The translations under genes and the position numbers were made by a program. Shown here piece after piece: positions 39,840 through 48,856 of a DNA stretch of 64,000 nt. The first letter of the stretch is position 1, and every line of letters starts with the position of its first letter. The notes below the pieces were generated by a model. That model saw nothing but the letters and a program-made list of their open reading frames with translations. It was not told the DNA's origin and ran no database searches. The stretch is from Brevundimonas subvibrioides ATCC 15264. Lineage in GTDB: Bacteria; Pseudomonadota; Alphaproteobacteria; Caulobacterales; Caulobacteraceae. The stretch lies in assembly GCF_000144605.1 (NCBI RefSeq), contig NC_014375.1, positions 62,001-126,000 of the forward strand, in the 5' to 3' direction.

Positions 39840-41036
39840 TCAGACATCGAGGCCGGCGACGGGCACGGGATCGCCTGCCGCGAGTGCTGGCGCGTGGGGC
39901 GGGCGACGCAGCAGGGCGTCGGCGCCGGCCAGCACCGTGACCATGGAGGAATCCTGATCCGGGAGCGCCCGGATCGTCGCAAGGCCGTCCTCATCGCGCA
40001 CGATCACGGCCCGCATATAGTGGTCGCGGGGTCCGTTGGCGGGCAGGGCCTCTGCCAGCGTCATGGGCCGGAAGGCGGGTGCGACGCGTCCGCCCTGCAT
40101 CGCCGCCAACAACGGCACCAGGAACAGTTCGGCGCACACCAGGGCCGAGACCGGATTGCCGGGCAGGCCCAGAAGCAGGCGACCGTCCGGCAGGGTGGCA
40201 AACCAGACCGGCTTGCCCGGCCGCATGGCCACCCCCTCCACCAGAAGGGTGGCGCCCAGGGTGCGGGCGGCGGGCTTGAGCAGGTCGTGGTCTCCGACCG
40301 ACGCCCCGCCGATGGTGACGATCAGGTCGGCGCTGGCGTGTCCCAGCCCCTCGGCGATGGCGTCAAGCGTGTCGCCCACCAGCGCCAACCGGCGCACCTC
40401 TGCGCCTGCGCGGCGGGCGACGAGGGCCACGCCCGGCCCGGCCGCGTCGTGGATCTGGTACGGGCCCGCAGGGGTGCCGGGTTCGACCACCTCGTCGCCG
40501 CCCGCCAGGATCGCGACGCGGGGACGGCGGGCGCAGAGGACCTCGGGGCGACCGGCGGAGGCGGCCAGGGCGACCCGCCACGGGCTCAGACGCAGACCCG
40601 CCTCCAGCAGGCGCGCGCCGTTCCCGTAGTCGGCCCCGCGCGGCCGGACCCAGGCCGGCGCGTCGGCGCTGGCCGGAACGGTCAAGTGATCGCCGTCTCG
40701 GCTGGCCTCCTCCTGGATCACCACCCGGTCGGCCCCGGGTGGCAGGGGGGCACCGGTGAAGATGCGGACGGTCTCTCCCGGCCCGAGCGGCGTGTCGCGG
40801 CCCCGCCCGGCGGCGCTTTCTCCCACGATCCGCAGCGCGAGCGTGCCGAGGTCCATGGTGCGCACCGCCCAGCCGTCCATGGCCGACGCATCAAAGGGGG
40901 GCTGGTCCCGCAGGGCGACGACGGGCTCGGCCAGCCAGCGACCGTCGGCCTCGATCAGCGGCACGGGCTCGGCAGCCGGGGTGCCGACCGCCGTCAGCAT
41001 GGCGGCGCGGGCCGTCTCGACCGTCGGCAGGCTCAC
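39840..41036 (-). CDS. moeA: Molybdopterin molybdenumtransferase
   Basis: 398 residues. [14 protein letters not shown] (~58), [14 protein letters not shown] (~105), [19 protein letters not shown] (~180), [18 protein letters not shown] ([13 protein letters not shown], ~245) and [19 protein letters not shown] (~305) are MoeA hallmarks. It inserts molybdate into adenylylated molybdopterin to form Moco. It is the last gene of the minus-strand moa operon, overlapping moaC by four bases, and ends eight bases from the tRNA remnant. Confidence 0.95.
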   Translation of the reverse strand: MSLPTVETARAAMLTAVGTPAAEPVPLIEADGRWLAEPVVALRDQPPFDASAMDGWAVRTMDLGTLALRIVGESAAGRGRDTPLGPGETVRIFTGAPLPPGADRVVIQEEASRDGDHLTVPASADAPAWVRPRGADYGNGARLLEAGLRLSPWRVALAASAGRPEVLCARRPRVAILAGGDEVVEPGTPAGPYQIHDAAGPGVALVARRAGAEVRRLALVGDTLDAIAEGLGHASADLIVTIGGASVGDHDLLKPAARTLGATLLVEGVAMRPGKPVWFATLPDGRLLLGLPGNPVSALVCAELFLVPLLAAMQGGRVAPAFRPMTLAEALPANGPRDHYMRAVIVRDEDGLATIRALPDQDSSMVTVLAGADALLRRPPHAPALAAGDPVPVAGLDV

Positions 41037-41509
41037 GCGCGGACCCAGTCGCCGGACTCGCCGCCCGTCTTGCTGAACAGCCCGACCGCCTCGATCGTCA
41101 TGCCCCGGTCGACGGCCTTCAGCATGTCATAGAGGGTCAGGAGCGCGACCGTCGCCGCCGTCAGCGCCTCCATTTCGACGCCGGTCCGGCCCGTGGTCCG
41201 GGTCGTCGCCGTGACCGACAGGCCCGATCCGTCGGCACTGGCCTCAACGGCCACGACCACCGCATCCAGCGGCAGGGGATGGCACAGGGGAATGAGGTCG
41301 GCCGTCTTCTTGGCCGCCATGACGCCGGCGATCTCCGCCACGGCGCGGACGTCGCCTTTCCGGCCGCCGCCCGACAGGGCCACGGACAGGGTCTCGGGGG
41401 CCATCATGATCCGGCCCGTGGCAACCGCCTCACGCACGGTCGTGGCCTTGGCCGAGACGTCGACCATCCGCGCGCGGCCGTCGGCGTCGATATGGGTCAG
41501 GTCCGCCAT
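41033..41509 (-). CDS. moaC: Cyclic pyranopterin monophosphate synthase
   Basis: 158 residues. [20 protein letters not shown], then [20 protein letters not shown] and [16 protein letters not shown] (~65-85) with [20 protein letters not shown] (~110) are the full MoaC signature. With MoaA it turns GTP into cPMP in the first Moco step. The length is standard. The stop overlaps the moeA start by four bases and the start follows moaB's stop directly. Confidence 0.96.
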   Translation of the reverse strand: MADLTHIDADGRARMVDVSAKATTVREAVATGRIMMAPETLSVALSGGGRKGDVRAVAEIAGVMAAKKTADLIPLCHPLPLDAVVVAVEASADGSGLSVTATTRTTGRTGVEMEALTAATVALLTLYDMLKAVDRGMTIEAVGLFSKTGGESGDWVRA

Positions 41510-42064
41510 TCAGACCTCCCGCAGCCGGGGCATGATCTCGACGAGGTTGCAGGGCCGGTGGCGGCTGTCGAGCTGCCACCGGATGACCCGGTCCCAGCCG
41601 TCGCGCACCGCCCCGTTCGACCCCGGCAGGCAGAAGACGAAGACCCCGTCGATGATGCCTGCCGTGGCCCGCGACTGCAGGGTCGACAGGCCGACGGTCT
41701 GGTAGCTGACGGTGTGGAAGATGACCGAGAAGCCGTCGATCCGCTTGTCGAACAGCGGCTCCAGCGCCTCTGGCGTGACGTCGCGCCCGGTCAGGCCCGT
41801 GCCGCCGGTGGTCAGGATCGTGTCCACCGCGCCCGCGTCGATCCAGGCCCGCACCTGCGTGCGGATGGCGTCGACGTCATCGGGCACGATGGCCTTTTCC
41901 ACACAGATGTGGCCGGCCGTCGCGATCCGCTCGGCCAGGATACCGCCGGAGGTGTCGCTGTCATGGTCCCGTGTGTCCGACACGGTCAGGACCGCGATCC
42001 GCACGGGCACCACCGGCTGATCGAGCAGCAGCTTGCCGCCCGGCGCGGGCAGGATATCGGTCAT
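41510..42064 (-). CDS. moaB: Molybdenum cofactor biosynthesis protein B (MPT adenylyltransferase)
   Basis: 184 residues. VRIAVLTVSDTRDHDSDTSG (~22-41), TGGTGLTGRDVTPEALEPLF (~92-111) and FVFCLPGSNGAVRDGWDRVI (~145-164) are MoaB/MogA motifs. It adenylylates molybdopterin before MoeA adds molybdate. In this cluster it replaces Mog. The start overlaps moaE's stop by four bases. Confidence 0.94.
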   Translation of the reverse strand: MTDILPAPGGKLLLDQPVVPVRIAVLTVSDTRDHDSDTSGGILAERIATAGHICVEKAIVPDDVDAIRTQVRAWIDAGAVDTILTTGGTGLTGRDVTPEALEPLFDKRIDGFSVIFHTVSYQTVGLSTLQSRATAGIIDGVFVFCLPGSNGAVRDGWDRVIRWQLDSRHRPCNLVEIMPRLREV

Positions 42065-42516
42065 GGTCGGGTCTCCCAGCGGGCGGCGTCGGCGTGATCG
42101 CTGACGCGTGGTTCGATCCAGCGGCGGCCGTCCGGCCCGTCCTCACGCTTCCACAGGGGGGCGCGGGTCTTCAGCTGGTCCATCAGGAAATCGGCCGCCA
42201 GGAAGGCATCGCGGCGATGAACGGCGGCGGCGGCGACGAAGACGATCGCCTCGCCCACCCGGACTTCTCCCCAGCGGTGCACGGCGACCACGTCGATGAG
42301 GTCGAACCGCGCGCGGGTCTCGGTCTCCAGCTCGCCCATGACCCGTTCGGTGAAGCCGGGCCAGGCGTCCAGGGCCAGGGTCTCGACTGCCTGCCCGTCC
42401 GTCGCGGCGCGGCACAGGCCGGTGACGCTGACCACCGCCCCGACGTCCGTCCGTTCGCGGCAGAAGGCCGCCAGCAGGGCGGCCGGATCGATCGGGTCTG
42501 TCTGAAGCCGCACCAT
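42061..42516 (-). CDS. moaE: Molybdopterin synthase catalytic subunit
   Basis: 151 residues. GAVVSVTGLCRAATDGQAVE (~27-46), FDLIDVVAVHRWGEVRVGEA (~82-101), AVHRRDAFLAADFLMDQLKT (~112-131) and RAPLWKRE (active-site Lys) match MoaE. It adds sulfur from MoaD thiocarboxylate to cPMP. It lies two bases from moaD, with which it forms the heterotetramer. Confidence 0.94.
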   Translation of the reverse strand: MVRLQTDPIDPAALLAAFCRERTDVGAVVSVTGLCRAATDGQAVETLALDAWPGFTERVMGELETETRARFDLIDVVAVHRWGEVRVGEAIVFVAAAAVHRRDAFLAADFLMDQLKTRAPLWKREDGPDGRRWIEPRVSDHADAARWETRP

Positions 42517-42518
42517 CG

Positions 42519-42755
42519 TCAGCCGCCCGAGACGGGCGGGGCGAAGGCGACCTCGTCGTCCGGCCCGACGGGATGGTCCCCGCGCACCACGACCTGGTTC
42601 ACCACCGTCATCAGGCCGGGCCGCGCCAGACGGTCCGCCAGCCGCTCGTCTTCGGCCAGCGTCGCCCGCAATGCCTCGACGCTGTCGCCATCGATTTCGC
42701 GCTCGCGCCAGCCGGCGACGTCGGCCAGGGATCCGAACAGCAGCACGCGCGCCAT
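42519..42755 (-). CDS. moaD: Molybdopterin synthase sulfur carrier subunit
   Basis: 78 residues from ATG 42755 (the frame stays open upstream but MARVLLFGSLADVAGWRERE is the proper beginning). It has the ubiquitin-like fold pattern and ends VSGG, the di-glycine that is adenylated and thiocarboxylated. Two bases separate it from the end of moaA. Confidence 0.93.
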   Translation of the reverse strand: MARVLLFGSLADVAGWREREIDGDSVEALRATLAEDERLADRLARPGLMTVVNQVVVRGDHPVGPDDEVAFAPPVSGG

Positions 42756-42757
42756 GG

Positions 42758-43780
42758 TCAGCCCCCCGTCATGGACATGGGCCGCGCCACGGCGGGGGCG
42801 AGGCCGGTCCCGATGCGGAAATCGTGGCTCTTCGGCTTGCGGGCCACCGCGGCGCGGATCGCTTCGGCCACGGCCGCGTCGTCGCCCGCGCGCAGGACCG
42901 GCCGCAGGTCCGCATGATCGTCCTGGCCGAGGCACAGATAGAGCCGCCCCGTGCAGGTCACCCGAACCCGGTTGCAGGTCTCGCAGAAGGTGTGGGTCAT
43001 CGGCGTGATGAACCCCAGCGTCCCGCCCGTCTCCTCGACCCGGACATAGCGCGAGGGGCCGCCGGTCCGCCTGGCCAGCGGGGTCAGGGTCCAGCGCGCC
43101 TCGAGGTCGCGCCGTACCTCCGTCAGCGACAGGAACTGGTCGGTCCGGTCGGCGTCGATCTCGCCGAGCGGCATGGTCTCGATCAGGGTGATCTCATGGC
43201 CCTCGCCGTGCGCCCAGGCCACCATGTCGGGCAGGTCGGGGGCGTTGTCGGCCTTCAGGGCCACGGTGTTGATCTTGATCGCGATCCCCGCCGCCCGGGC
43301 CGCCGCGATCCCCGCCAAAGCCTTCGACAGATCGCCGCCCCGCGTGACGCGGCGATAGGCGTCCGGGTCCAGCGTATCCAGCGACACATTGATCCGCCGC
43401 ACGCCGTGGCGGGCCAGGGACCCGGCATGCTCCGCCAGGTGCGTACCGTTCGTGGTCAGGGTCAGTTCATCGAGCGCACCGGAGCGCAGATGCCGGGACA
43501 GGCCGGCGACCAGATCCATGAACCCCTTGCGGATCAGCGGCTCGCCGCCCGTCAGACGCAGCCGGCGCGTCCCCAGGCCCACGAAGACCGAACAGAGCCG
43601 GTCCAGTTCCTCGATCGACAGAAGCTCGACCCGCGGCAGGAAGGTCTGGCGCTCGCTCATGCAGTAGGTGCACCGCAGGTCGCAGCGGTCGGTGACCGAG
43701 ACGCGGACATAGTCGATCGACCGGCCGAACGGATCGACCATGGGCATCGCGGTCTGGCTGGACGTTGACAGGGGCGTCAT
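42758..43780 (-). CDS. moaA: GTP 3',8-cyclase
   Basis: 340 residues from ATG 43780. [15 protein letters not shown] (~30-44) is the radical-SAM C-x3-C-x2-C cluster; [11 protein letters not shown] and [14 protein letters not shown] follow; [19 protein letters not shown] (~270-288) is the second, GTP-binding cluster; the end MSMTGG has the GG tail that activates the enzyme. The frame is open further upstream, but the region beyond 43780 overlaps the divergent modA region. First gene of the moa operon, transcribed divergently from modA. Confidence 0.95.
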   Translation of the reverse strand: MTPLSTSSQTAMPMVDPFGRSIDYVRVSVTDRCDLRCTYCMSERQTFLPRVELLSIEELDRLCSVFVGLGTRRLRLTGGEPLIRKGFMDLVAGLSRHLRSGALDELTLTTNGTHLAEHAGSLARHGVRRINVSLDTLDPDAYRRVTRGGDLSKALAGIAAARAAGIAIKINTVALKADNAPDLPDMVAWAHGEGHEITLIETMPLGEIDADRTDQFLSLTEVRRDLEARWTLTPLARRTGGPSRYVRVEETGGTLGFITPMTHTFCETCNRVRVTCTGRLYLCLGQDDHADLRPVLRAGDDAAVAEAIRAAVARKPKSHDFRIGTGLAPAVARPMSMTGG

Positions 43781-43850
43781 GCTCAAACCAGCATAACGGT
43801 CACGGTGTGGGAGCAAAGTCATTTCTGTCCTGATCGACCGCCGCGCCCTG

Positions 43851-44564
43851 ATGGTTACAGGCCTGGCTGCGCTGGGCGGCTGCGCACAGCCGTCGTCGGT
43901 CGCGCCCCTGACCCTGTTCGCGGCCGTGTCGTTGACCGACGTCCTGACCGAGCTGGCTGCCCGGTTCACCGCCGACACCGGTCGTCCGGTGCGCACCGTC
44001 TTCGCCGGCAGCGGCGAGATCGCGCGTCAGGTCGAGGTCGGGGCCCCGGCCGATCTGGTGATCCTGGCGGACAGCGAGTGGATGGACCGGCTGGCAGCGG
44101 CCCGGGCGATCCGGCCGGACACTCGCATCGACCTGCTGACCAACAGCCTGGTGGTGATCGCCCCGGCCGATCGATCGTCCAAACCCTTCGCCTGGCAGGG
44201 CCGCATCGCCATCGGCGACCCGGACAGCGTTCCAGCGGGCCGCTATGCGCGCCAGATGATGCAGAGGCTGGGCGTGTGGGACACCGGGACTTCCACCCGG
44301 GTGACGGCCGCCGACGTCCGGGCCGTCCGCGCCTTCGTGGCGCGCGGCGACGTCGATCTGGGCGTGGTCTATCGCAGCGACGCCCTGGGCTTCGACGCCG
44401 TCCGCGTGGTGGCGACCCCGACCGCCGCCGTCCAGCCCCGGATCATCTATCCGGCGGCCCTGACCACCGGAGCGCGCGCGAGGTCCGATGCGCTGATGAC
44501 CTTCCTGCGCTCGACCCCGGCCCGCATCGCCTTCGAACGACACGGCTTCGGAGCCGCCGCGTGA
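43851..44564 (+). CDS. modA: Molybdate ABC transporter substrate-binding protein
   Basis: 237 residues. [18 protein letters not shown] is a lipoprotein-like leader; in-frame codons just upstream (LIDRRAL) look like the true twin-Arg-style beginning but offer only a CTG start, so the 5' end is uncertain. [40 protein letters not shown] and ILADSEWMD are ModA motifs. It captures molybdate in the periplasm for ModBC. It heads a plus-strand operon whose genes overlap each other, divergent from the moa operon that uses the metal. Confidence 0.93.
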   Translation: MVTGLAALGGCAQPSSVAPLTLFAAVSLTDVLTELAARFTADTGRPVRTVFAGSGEIARQVEVGAPADLVILADSEWMDRLAAARAIRPDTRIDLLTNSLVVIAPADRSSKPFAWQGRIAIGDPDSVPAGRYARQMMQRLGVWDTGTSTRVTAADVRAVRAFVARGDVDLGVVYRSDALGFDAVRVVATPTAAVQPRIIYPAALTTGARARSDALMTFLRSTPARIAFERHGFGAAA

Positions 44565-44911
44565 GCGACGCCCCCCGCCTCTGGTTCCAGATCCGGATCG
44601 GCGAAGGCCGCTTCGGGCCCGGAAAGGCCGAACTGCTGGCGCACATCCGCGACACCGGCTCGATCAGCGCGGCAGCGCGGGCCATGAGCATGTCCTATCG
44701 CCGCGCCTGGACCCTGCTTGACGCCGTCAACGCCCTGACCGGAGTCCCCGTCGTGGAAACAGAGCGCGGCGGGGCCAGCGGCGGCGGCGCGAAACTGACG
44801 CCGCGAGGCGAAGCGCTGCTGGCGGCCTACGAGCAACTGCGGGCCGCGCTCGACGTTACAGCGGCCTCCACCCTTCGTGATCTGGCGGCGATGGATCCTG
44901 CCGGTGAGTGA
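44561..44911 (+). CDS. modE: ModE-type winged-helix regulator (no molybdate-binding domain)
   Basis: 116 residues from a GTG that overlaps the modA stop (GTGA). FGPGKAELLAHIRDTGSISA (~19-38), then AARAMSMSYRRAWTLLDAVN and ALTGVPVVETERGGASGGGA are the ModE N-terminal DNA-binding domain. The protein ends at ~116, so the di-MOP molybdate-sensing half of E. coli ModE is absent. Such short forms are known in other bacteria. It sits inside the transport operon and probably represses it. Confidence 0.85.
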   Translation: MSDAPRLWFQIRIGEGRFGPGKAELLAHIRDTGSISAAARAMSMSYRRAWTLLDAVNALTGVPVVETERGGASGGGAKLTPRGEALLAAYEQLRAALDVTAASTLRDLAAMDPAGE

Positions 44912-45611
44912 TCTGGTCGCGCCCCTTTCGGCCGCGGAGGTCGAGGCCCTCGGGCTGTCGCTGCGCGTGGCCGGCATCGCAACGCTCGCGACGCTGCCGG
45001 CCGCCGTCGGTCTGGGCTGGATCCTCGCGCGCGGGCGCTTTCCGGGAAAATGGCTGGTCGAGGCGGCGGTCAGCCTGCCGCTGGTCCTGCCGCCGGTGGT
45101 GACGGGTCTGGCCCTGCTGCTGCTGTTCGGGTCGCGCGGACCGCTGGGAAGCCTCCTGGCGGACGTCTTCGGCGTCAGCCTGCTGTTCCACTGGACCGGG
45201 GCGGCACTGGCGGCGGGGATCATGGCTTTGCCGCTGATGGTCCGGCCGATCCGGCTGGCGATCGAGGGCGTCGACCGGGGCCTTGAGCAGGCGGCGGCGA
45301 CCCTGGGCGCGCCCCCGGCCTTCGTCTTTTTCTCGGTCGTCCTGCCGCTGGCCCTGCCCGGCGTGATCGCCGGCGCGCTGCTGGGATTCGCGCGCGCCTT
45401 CGGCGAGTTCGGCGCGACGGTGACCTTCGTCGGAGCCATCCCCGGTGAGACCCGGACCCTGCCCGTCGCCATCTACGGCGCGCTGCAGGGCGTGGACGGC
45501 GAAACCTCGGCGCTGAGGCTGGCTCTGATCTCGATCGCCGTCGCCGTGATCGCGCTGGTCGGGACCGAAGCCGTCAGCCGCGTCCTCGGCCGACGGAGCG
45601 TGGTGGCATGA
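44904..45611 (+). CDS. modB: Molybdate ABC transporter permease
   Basis: 235 residues from GTG 44904 (overlapping modE by eight bases); GTG 44877 would add nine residues. Five to six hydrophobic spans include LRVAGIATLATLPAAVGLGW, AAVSLPLVLPPVVTGLALLL and LPLALPGVIAGALLGFARAF; the EAA loop is GVDRGLEQAAATLGAPPAFV, as in ModB. The ending FGEFGATVTFVGAIPGETRT is a ModB hallmark. It forms the inner-membrane channel with ModC. Confidence 0.93.
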   Translation: MSDLVAPLSAAEVEALGLSLRVAGIATLATLPAAVGLGWILARGRFPGKWLVEAAVSLPLVLPPVVTGLALLLLFGSRGPLGSLLADVFGVSLLFHWTGAALAAGIMALPLMVRPIRLAIEGVDRGLEQAAATLGAPPAFVFFSVVLPLALPGVIAGALLGFARAFGEFGATVTFVGAIPGETRTLPVAIYGALQGVDGETSALRLALISIAVAVIALVGTEAVSRVLGRRSVVA

Positions 45612-46252
45612 GCCTGGCCTGCGCCATCCGCGCTGAACGCGGGGGCTTCCGCATCGACGTGTCCTTCGAGAGCCCGGCCCGCATCGTCGGCATCCAGGGC
45701 GCGTCGGGAGCCGGCAAGACCACCCTGCTTCACGCCGTGGCGGGCCTCATTCCCGTGGAGCACGCGCGGGTCGCGGTGGATCAGGCCGTCCTCGTCGAGA
45801 CGGACAAGGCGCTGAACCCGCCGGTCCATGCCCGCAGGATCGGCTATGTCTTTCAGGATGCGCGGCTGTTTCCGCATCTGAGCGTGGCCGATAACATCGC
45901 CTATGGCCGTCGGTTCGCCGCCGGCGCTGTCGACATGAACCCCGTGATCGAGCGGCTGGGCATCGGGCACCTGATGGGTCGATGGACGCGGAACCTGTCG
46001 GGCGGAGAAGCCCGGCGCATCGCGATCGCCCGCGCCCTGGCGGCCGATCCGCGCCTGCTGCTGCTGGACGAGCCTTTTTCGGGCCTGGACGCCGACCGTC
46101 GTGCGGACCTGATCCCGTGGCTGGTGGCATTGACGCAGGACATCAGGACGACGGTCCTGGTGGTCTCGCATGACGCGGCCGATCTGGAGGCACTGGGGGC
46201 AGACCGGATCGTGATGGCCGGGGGCCGGATCAGTCCAGACCGTCGGCCGTGA
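45608..46252 (+). CDS. modC: Molybdate ABC transporter ATP-binding protein (short form)
   Basis: 214 residues. Walker A GASGAGKTTLLH (~31-42), Q-loop FQDARLFPHL (~83), signature NLSGGEARRIAIARAL (~130) and Walker B LLLLDEPFSGLDADRR (~155) are all present. The protein stops at ~214, so the C-terminal TOBE/molybdate-binding domain of full-length ModC (~350 residues) is missing. It overlaps modB by four bases and its end overlaps the convergent small gene. Confidence 0.92.
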   Translation: MSLACAIRAERGGFRIDVSFESPARIVGIQGASGAGKTTLLHAVAGLIPVEHARVAVDQAVLVETDKALNPPVHARRIGYVFQDARLFPHLSVADNIAYGRRFAAGAVDMNPVIERLGIGHLMGRWTRNLSGGEARRIAIARALAADPRLLLLDEPFSGLDADRRADLIPWLVALTQDIRTTVLVVSHDAADLEALGADRIVMAGGRISPDRRP

Positions 46253-46493
46253 CCTGGTACGTCACGCCTTTCGAGGCGGCCTCGGCCGCCAGGTCTTCCT
46301 GGACCAGATGCCAGCGGCGCAGGCGCTCGAAGTCGATCAGGTGGGTCGGCGACTCGTCCAGCCATTCAGTGAGTGCCTTGCTGAGGACCTCGTAGTCCGG
46401 CGCGTCGGCATTGGGCACGGGCGGCACCCATGGCAGGCGCGCGGCCACGTCCGGAGGAATGGGAAAGGTCCCGGATGTGGTCGACAGCATCAT
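46230..46493 (-). CDS. Small protein, unknown (87 aa), convergent with modC
   Basis: 87 residues from ATG 46493 (MMLSTTSGTFPIPPDVAARL); an in-frame TTG at 46529 would extend it by 12 residues. The sequence (LSKALTEWLDESPTHLIDFE; RLRRWHLVQEDLAAEAASKG) looks like a soluble helical protein. Its end overlaps the 3' end of modC by 23 bases on the other strand. No family recognised. Confidence 0.55.
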   Translation of the reverse strand: MMLSTTSGTFPIPPDVAARLPWVPPVPNADAPDYEVLSKALTEWLDESPTHLIDFERLRRWHLVQEDLAAEAASKGVTYQVTADGLD

Positions 46494-46647
46494 GATGCAT
46501 AACCCTAGGGCAAGATGATGCTGAGGCAAGGCTCAGGTCGTTCGCACCTCACGGGTGAACGGTCTTGGTCGATGGCGCGTCGTCCTGATATGGCCGAAGG
46601 ATCGGGTTGAGCGACGCCGCCGGCACGGGCGGCCGGAGGTGAAGACG

Positions 46648-47184
46648 ATGACGGTGACGACCCCTGTGACCCTGGCCCTCGCGGCCCTGCTGATGACGGC
46701 CGGAACCGGTCACGCCCAGAAGACCGATCCTCGCGCGACGCAGGTGCCGGTGCAGGCACAGAACGGCTCAACCTCCGACCCCGTCGACCGCCTGTTGAGC
46801 CCGACTGATGCGGCGACGCCGGCTGTCCCCGCGGTCAACGACGGCGAGGCCTATCACCGGGCCGACGATGCGCAACAGGACCCGGCGGAGTTGCGGACGA
46901 CCCGGGCCCTGAACGACGAGATCGCCTCCCGCAACCAGCTGGCCGAGAACCAGGAGCGCGCGGATCGGGAGGCGTACGAGCTGGAGCGCGCCCGCTATCA
47001 GGCCACCGTGGACCAGGCGACCCGCGACCGACTGGCCTATGAGGAGGCGGCGCGGCAGGCCGAGGCTGCTCGCCGGCAGTGGGAACTGGATCGCGATGCG
47101 GCCGAGCGGGCGCGCGGCCAGTACGCCGCGGACCTGCTGGCCTGTCGGGCCGGGGACCGCAGCCGGTGCGGATCGCCGAAATAG
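46648..47184 (+). CDS. Exported coiled-coil protein, unknown
   Basis: 178 residues from ATG 46648, preceded by GGAGGTGA at good spacing. MTVTTPVTLALAALLMTAGT then GHAQ is a Sec signal peptide with AxA-type cleavage. A disordered stretch rich in Pro/Thr/Asp (~22-70) leads to a long charged coiled coil (~80-160; e.g. RADREAYELERARYQATVDQ) and a short tail with two Cys (LLACRAGDRSRCGSPK). Probably periplasmic. Function unknown. Confidence 0.75.
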   Translation: MTVTTPVTLALAALLMTAGTGHAQKTDPRATQVPVQAQNGSTSDPVDRLLSPTDAATPAVPAVNDGEAYHRADDAQQDPAELRTTRALNDEIASRNQLAENQERADREAYELERARYQATVDQATRDRLAYEEAARQAEAARRQWELDRDAAERARGQYAADLLACRAGDRSRCGSPK

Positions 47185-47293
47185 GATACCGGTCGGGTAA
47201 CCCTCGACGCCGGGCGGGCGTATTCGCCGCAGACGGCGATTTGCCGGACGGGGGGTTCCTGTAGGATCATCCGGTGGCTGCGGGAGGGGAACG

Positions 47294-48088
47294 ATGACGG
47301 ACGGAACGCTGGACGCCTCGCCGGGCGAGATCGCATCCGGCCCGCCGGGCGACGGTCACGCGGATCGCCCCCTGCCCGGCGGCCGGACCGATACCTATCG
47401 TCATCCGCCGCTCGTGCGGATCAATCACTGGCTCAACGTGACGGCGATCGTCATCCTGCTGATGAGCGGGGCCAACATCCTGCTGGCCCATCCCCATCTG
47501 TACTGGGGCGTGCGGTCGACCTTCGCCGATCCGTGGCTGAGCATTCCGGCGATCCCGAACTGGCTGCTGATCCCCCAGGGGCGGAACCTGGCCGAGGCGC
47601 GAACCTGGCATTTCTTCTTCGCCTGGGTCTTCGTCATCAACGGCCTGATCTATCTGGCCTACGGCTTCGTCTCGAAGCGGTTCGGGCGGCGGCTTTGGCC
47701 GACGTCGGACGAGCTGAAGGGCACCTGGGCCAGCGTCAAGGAACACGCCCGCTTCCACTTCCCGAAGGACGAGGAGGCCCGCAACTACAACGTCATTCAG
47801 AAGCTGACCTATGTCTCCATCATCCTGGTGATCCTGCCGATGATGCTCATCACGGGGCTGTCGATGTCGCCGGGGTTCAACGCCGTGGGCGGGTTCCTGC
47901 TCGATATCATGGGGGGCCGTCAGTCGGCGCGGACGCTGCATTTCATCTCGGCCGGGCTGATCGTGGGGTTCATCGTGATCCACGTCTTCCTCGTCGTCTG
48001 GACCGGCTTCGTGAACAACATGCGGGCGATGATCACGGGATGGTTCGTGCTGGAGCCGTCCGATCACACGAAGGGAGACGGGGCATGA
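47294..48088 (+). CDS. Cytochrome b561-type membrane subunit
   Basis: 264 residues with about four to five spans. Haem-ligand His candidates lie in VRINHWLNVTAIVILLMSG (~40), ARTWHFFFAWVFVINGLIYL (~100) and ARTLHFISAGLIVGFIVIHV (~215). This is a Ni/Fe-hydrogenase b-type or formate-dehydrogenase gamma-like cytochrome b. It overlaps the molybdoenzyme gene (ATGA) and surely passes electrons between quinone and that enzyme. The N-terminal ~30 residues are disordered. Confidence 0.85.
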   Translation: MTDGTLDASPGEIASGPPGDGHADRPLPGGRTDTYRHPPLVRINHWLNVTAIVILLMSGANILLAHPHLYWGVRSTFADPWLSIPAIPNWLLIPQGRNLAEARTWHFFFAWVFVINGLIYLAYGFVSKRFGRRLWPTSDELKGTWASVKEHARFHFPKDEEARNYNVIQKLTYVSIILVILPMMLITGLSMSPGFNAVGGFLLDIMGGRQSARTLHFISAGLIVGFIVIHVFLVVWTGFVNNMRAMITGWFVLEPSDHTKGDGA

Positions 48089-48855
48089 GCGGGACCCCGA
48101 TGAACCGCCGGTCCTGGCTGGGCCGGGCGCTGGCGACGGTCGGCGTGGTGGCCCTGGCGGGTTGCCAGCGCGTCGGCGAGGCGGGCACGCGCCTGCTGGT
48201 CTCGGCGGAAGAACTGACGCTGCGCGCCCAGCGGCTGCTCATTCCGCGCGAGGCCCTGGCCCCGGAATACGACGTCTCGGAGATCAGCCCGGACTTCAAG
48301 CCCAACGGATCCATCTCGCCGGCGGCGGCGGACTATGTGGCGCTGAGGGACGCCGGCTTCGCCGACTACCGGCTGGAGGTGGGCGGTCTGGTCGAGCGGC
48401 CGCTGAGCCTGTCGCTGCCCGAGCTGCGGGCCCGCCCCGGCAGGACCCAGATCACCAAGCACGACTGCGTCGAGGGCTGGACGGCGATCGGGCAATGGAC
48501 CGGCGTGCGGCTGGAGACCCTGCTGGACGAGGCGGGGCTGAAGCCCGAGGCGAAATACATCGTCTTCCACTGCTTCGACGCCCTGACCCAGACCGAGGAC
48601 GGCCCGCGCTACTATGAGAGCATCGACCTGATCGACGCCCGGCACCCGCAGACGATCCTGGCCTACGACATGAACGGCGAGGTCCTGGGCGTCCCTCACG
48701 GGGCCCCGCTGAGGCTGCGGGTCGAACGGCAGCTGGGCTACAAGCACGCCAAATACATCCGCCGGATCGAAGCCGTCGAAAGCTTCGACGACATCCAGGG
48801 CGGCAAGGGCGGCTACTGGGAAGACCGCGGCTACGCCTGGTACGCGGGGATCTGA
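48085..48855 (+). CDS. Sulfite-oxidase-fold molybdopterin oxidoreductase (exported)
   Basis: 256 residues. The N-terminus MNRRSWLGRALATVGVVALA then GC has a twin-Arg-like pair and a lipobox Cys, so it is probably Tat-exported and lipid-anchored or periplasmic. TQITKHDCVEGWTAIGQWTG (~130-149) holds the Cys that ligates Mo, and VPHGAPLRLRVERQLGYKHA (~215) with KYIRRIEAVE closes the SUOX-like domain. The dimerisation domain of true sulfite oxidases is missing, as in MsrP/YedY-type enzymes. Its substrate is unknown. It is likely a client of the adjacent Moco and molybdate genes. Confidence 0.88.
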   Translation: MSGTPMNRRSWLGRALATVGVVALAGCQRVGEAGTRLLVSAEELTLRAQRLLIPREALAPEYDVSEISPDFKPNGSISPAAADYVALRDAGFADYRLEVGGLVERPLSLSLPELRARPGRTQITKHDCVEGWTAIGQWTGVRLETLLDEAGLKPEAKYIVFHCFDALTQTEDGPRYYESIDLIDARHPQTILAYDMNGEVLGVPHGAPLRLRVERQLGYKHAKYIRRIEAVESFDDIQGGKGGYWEDRGYAWYAGI

Positions 48856-48856
48856 T

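Noticed and set aside
42758..43996. Longer MoaA start at 43996
   Set aside because: The extra 72 residues are low complexity, lie in the divergent modA promoter and coding region, and precede the conserved MoaA beginning.
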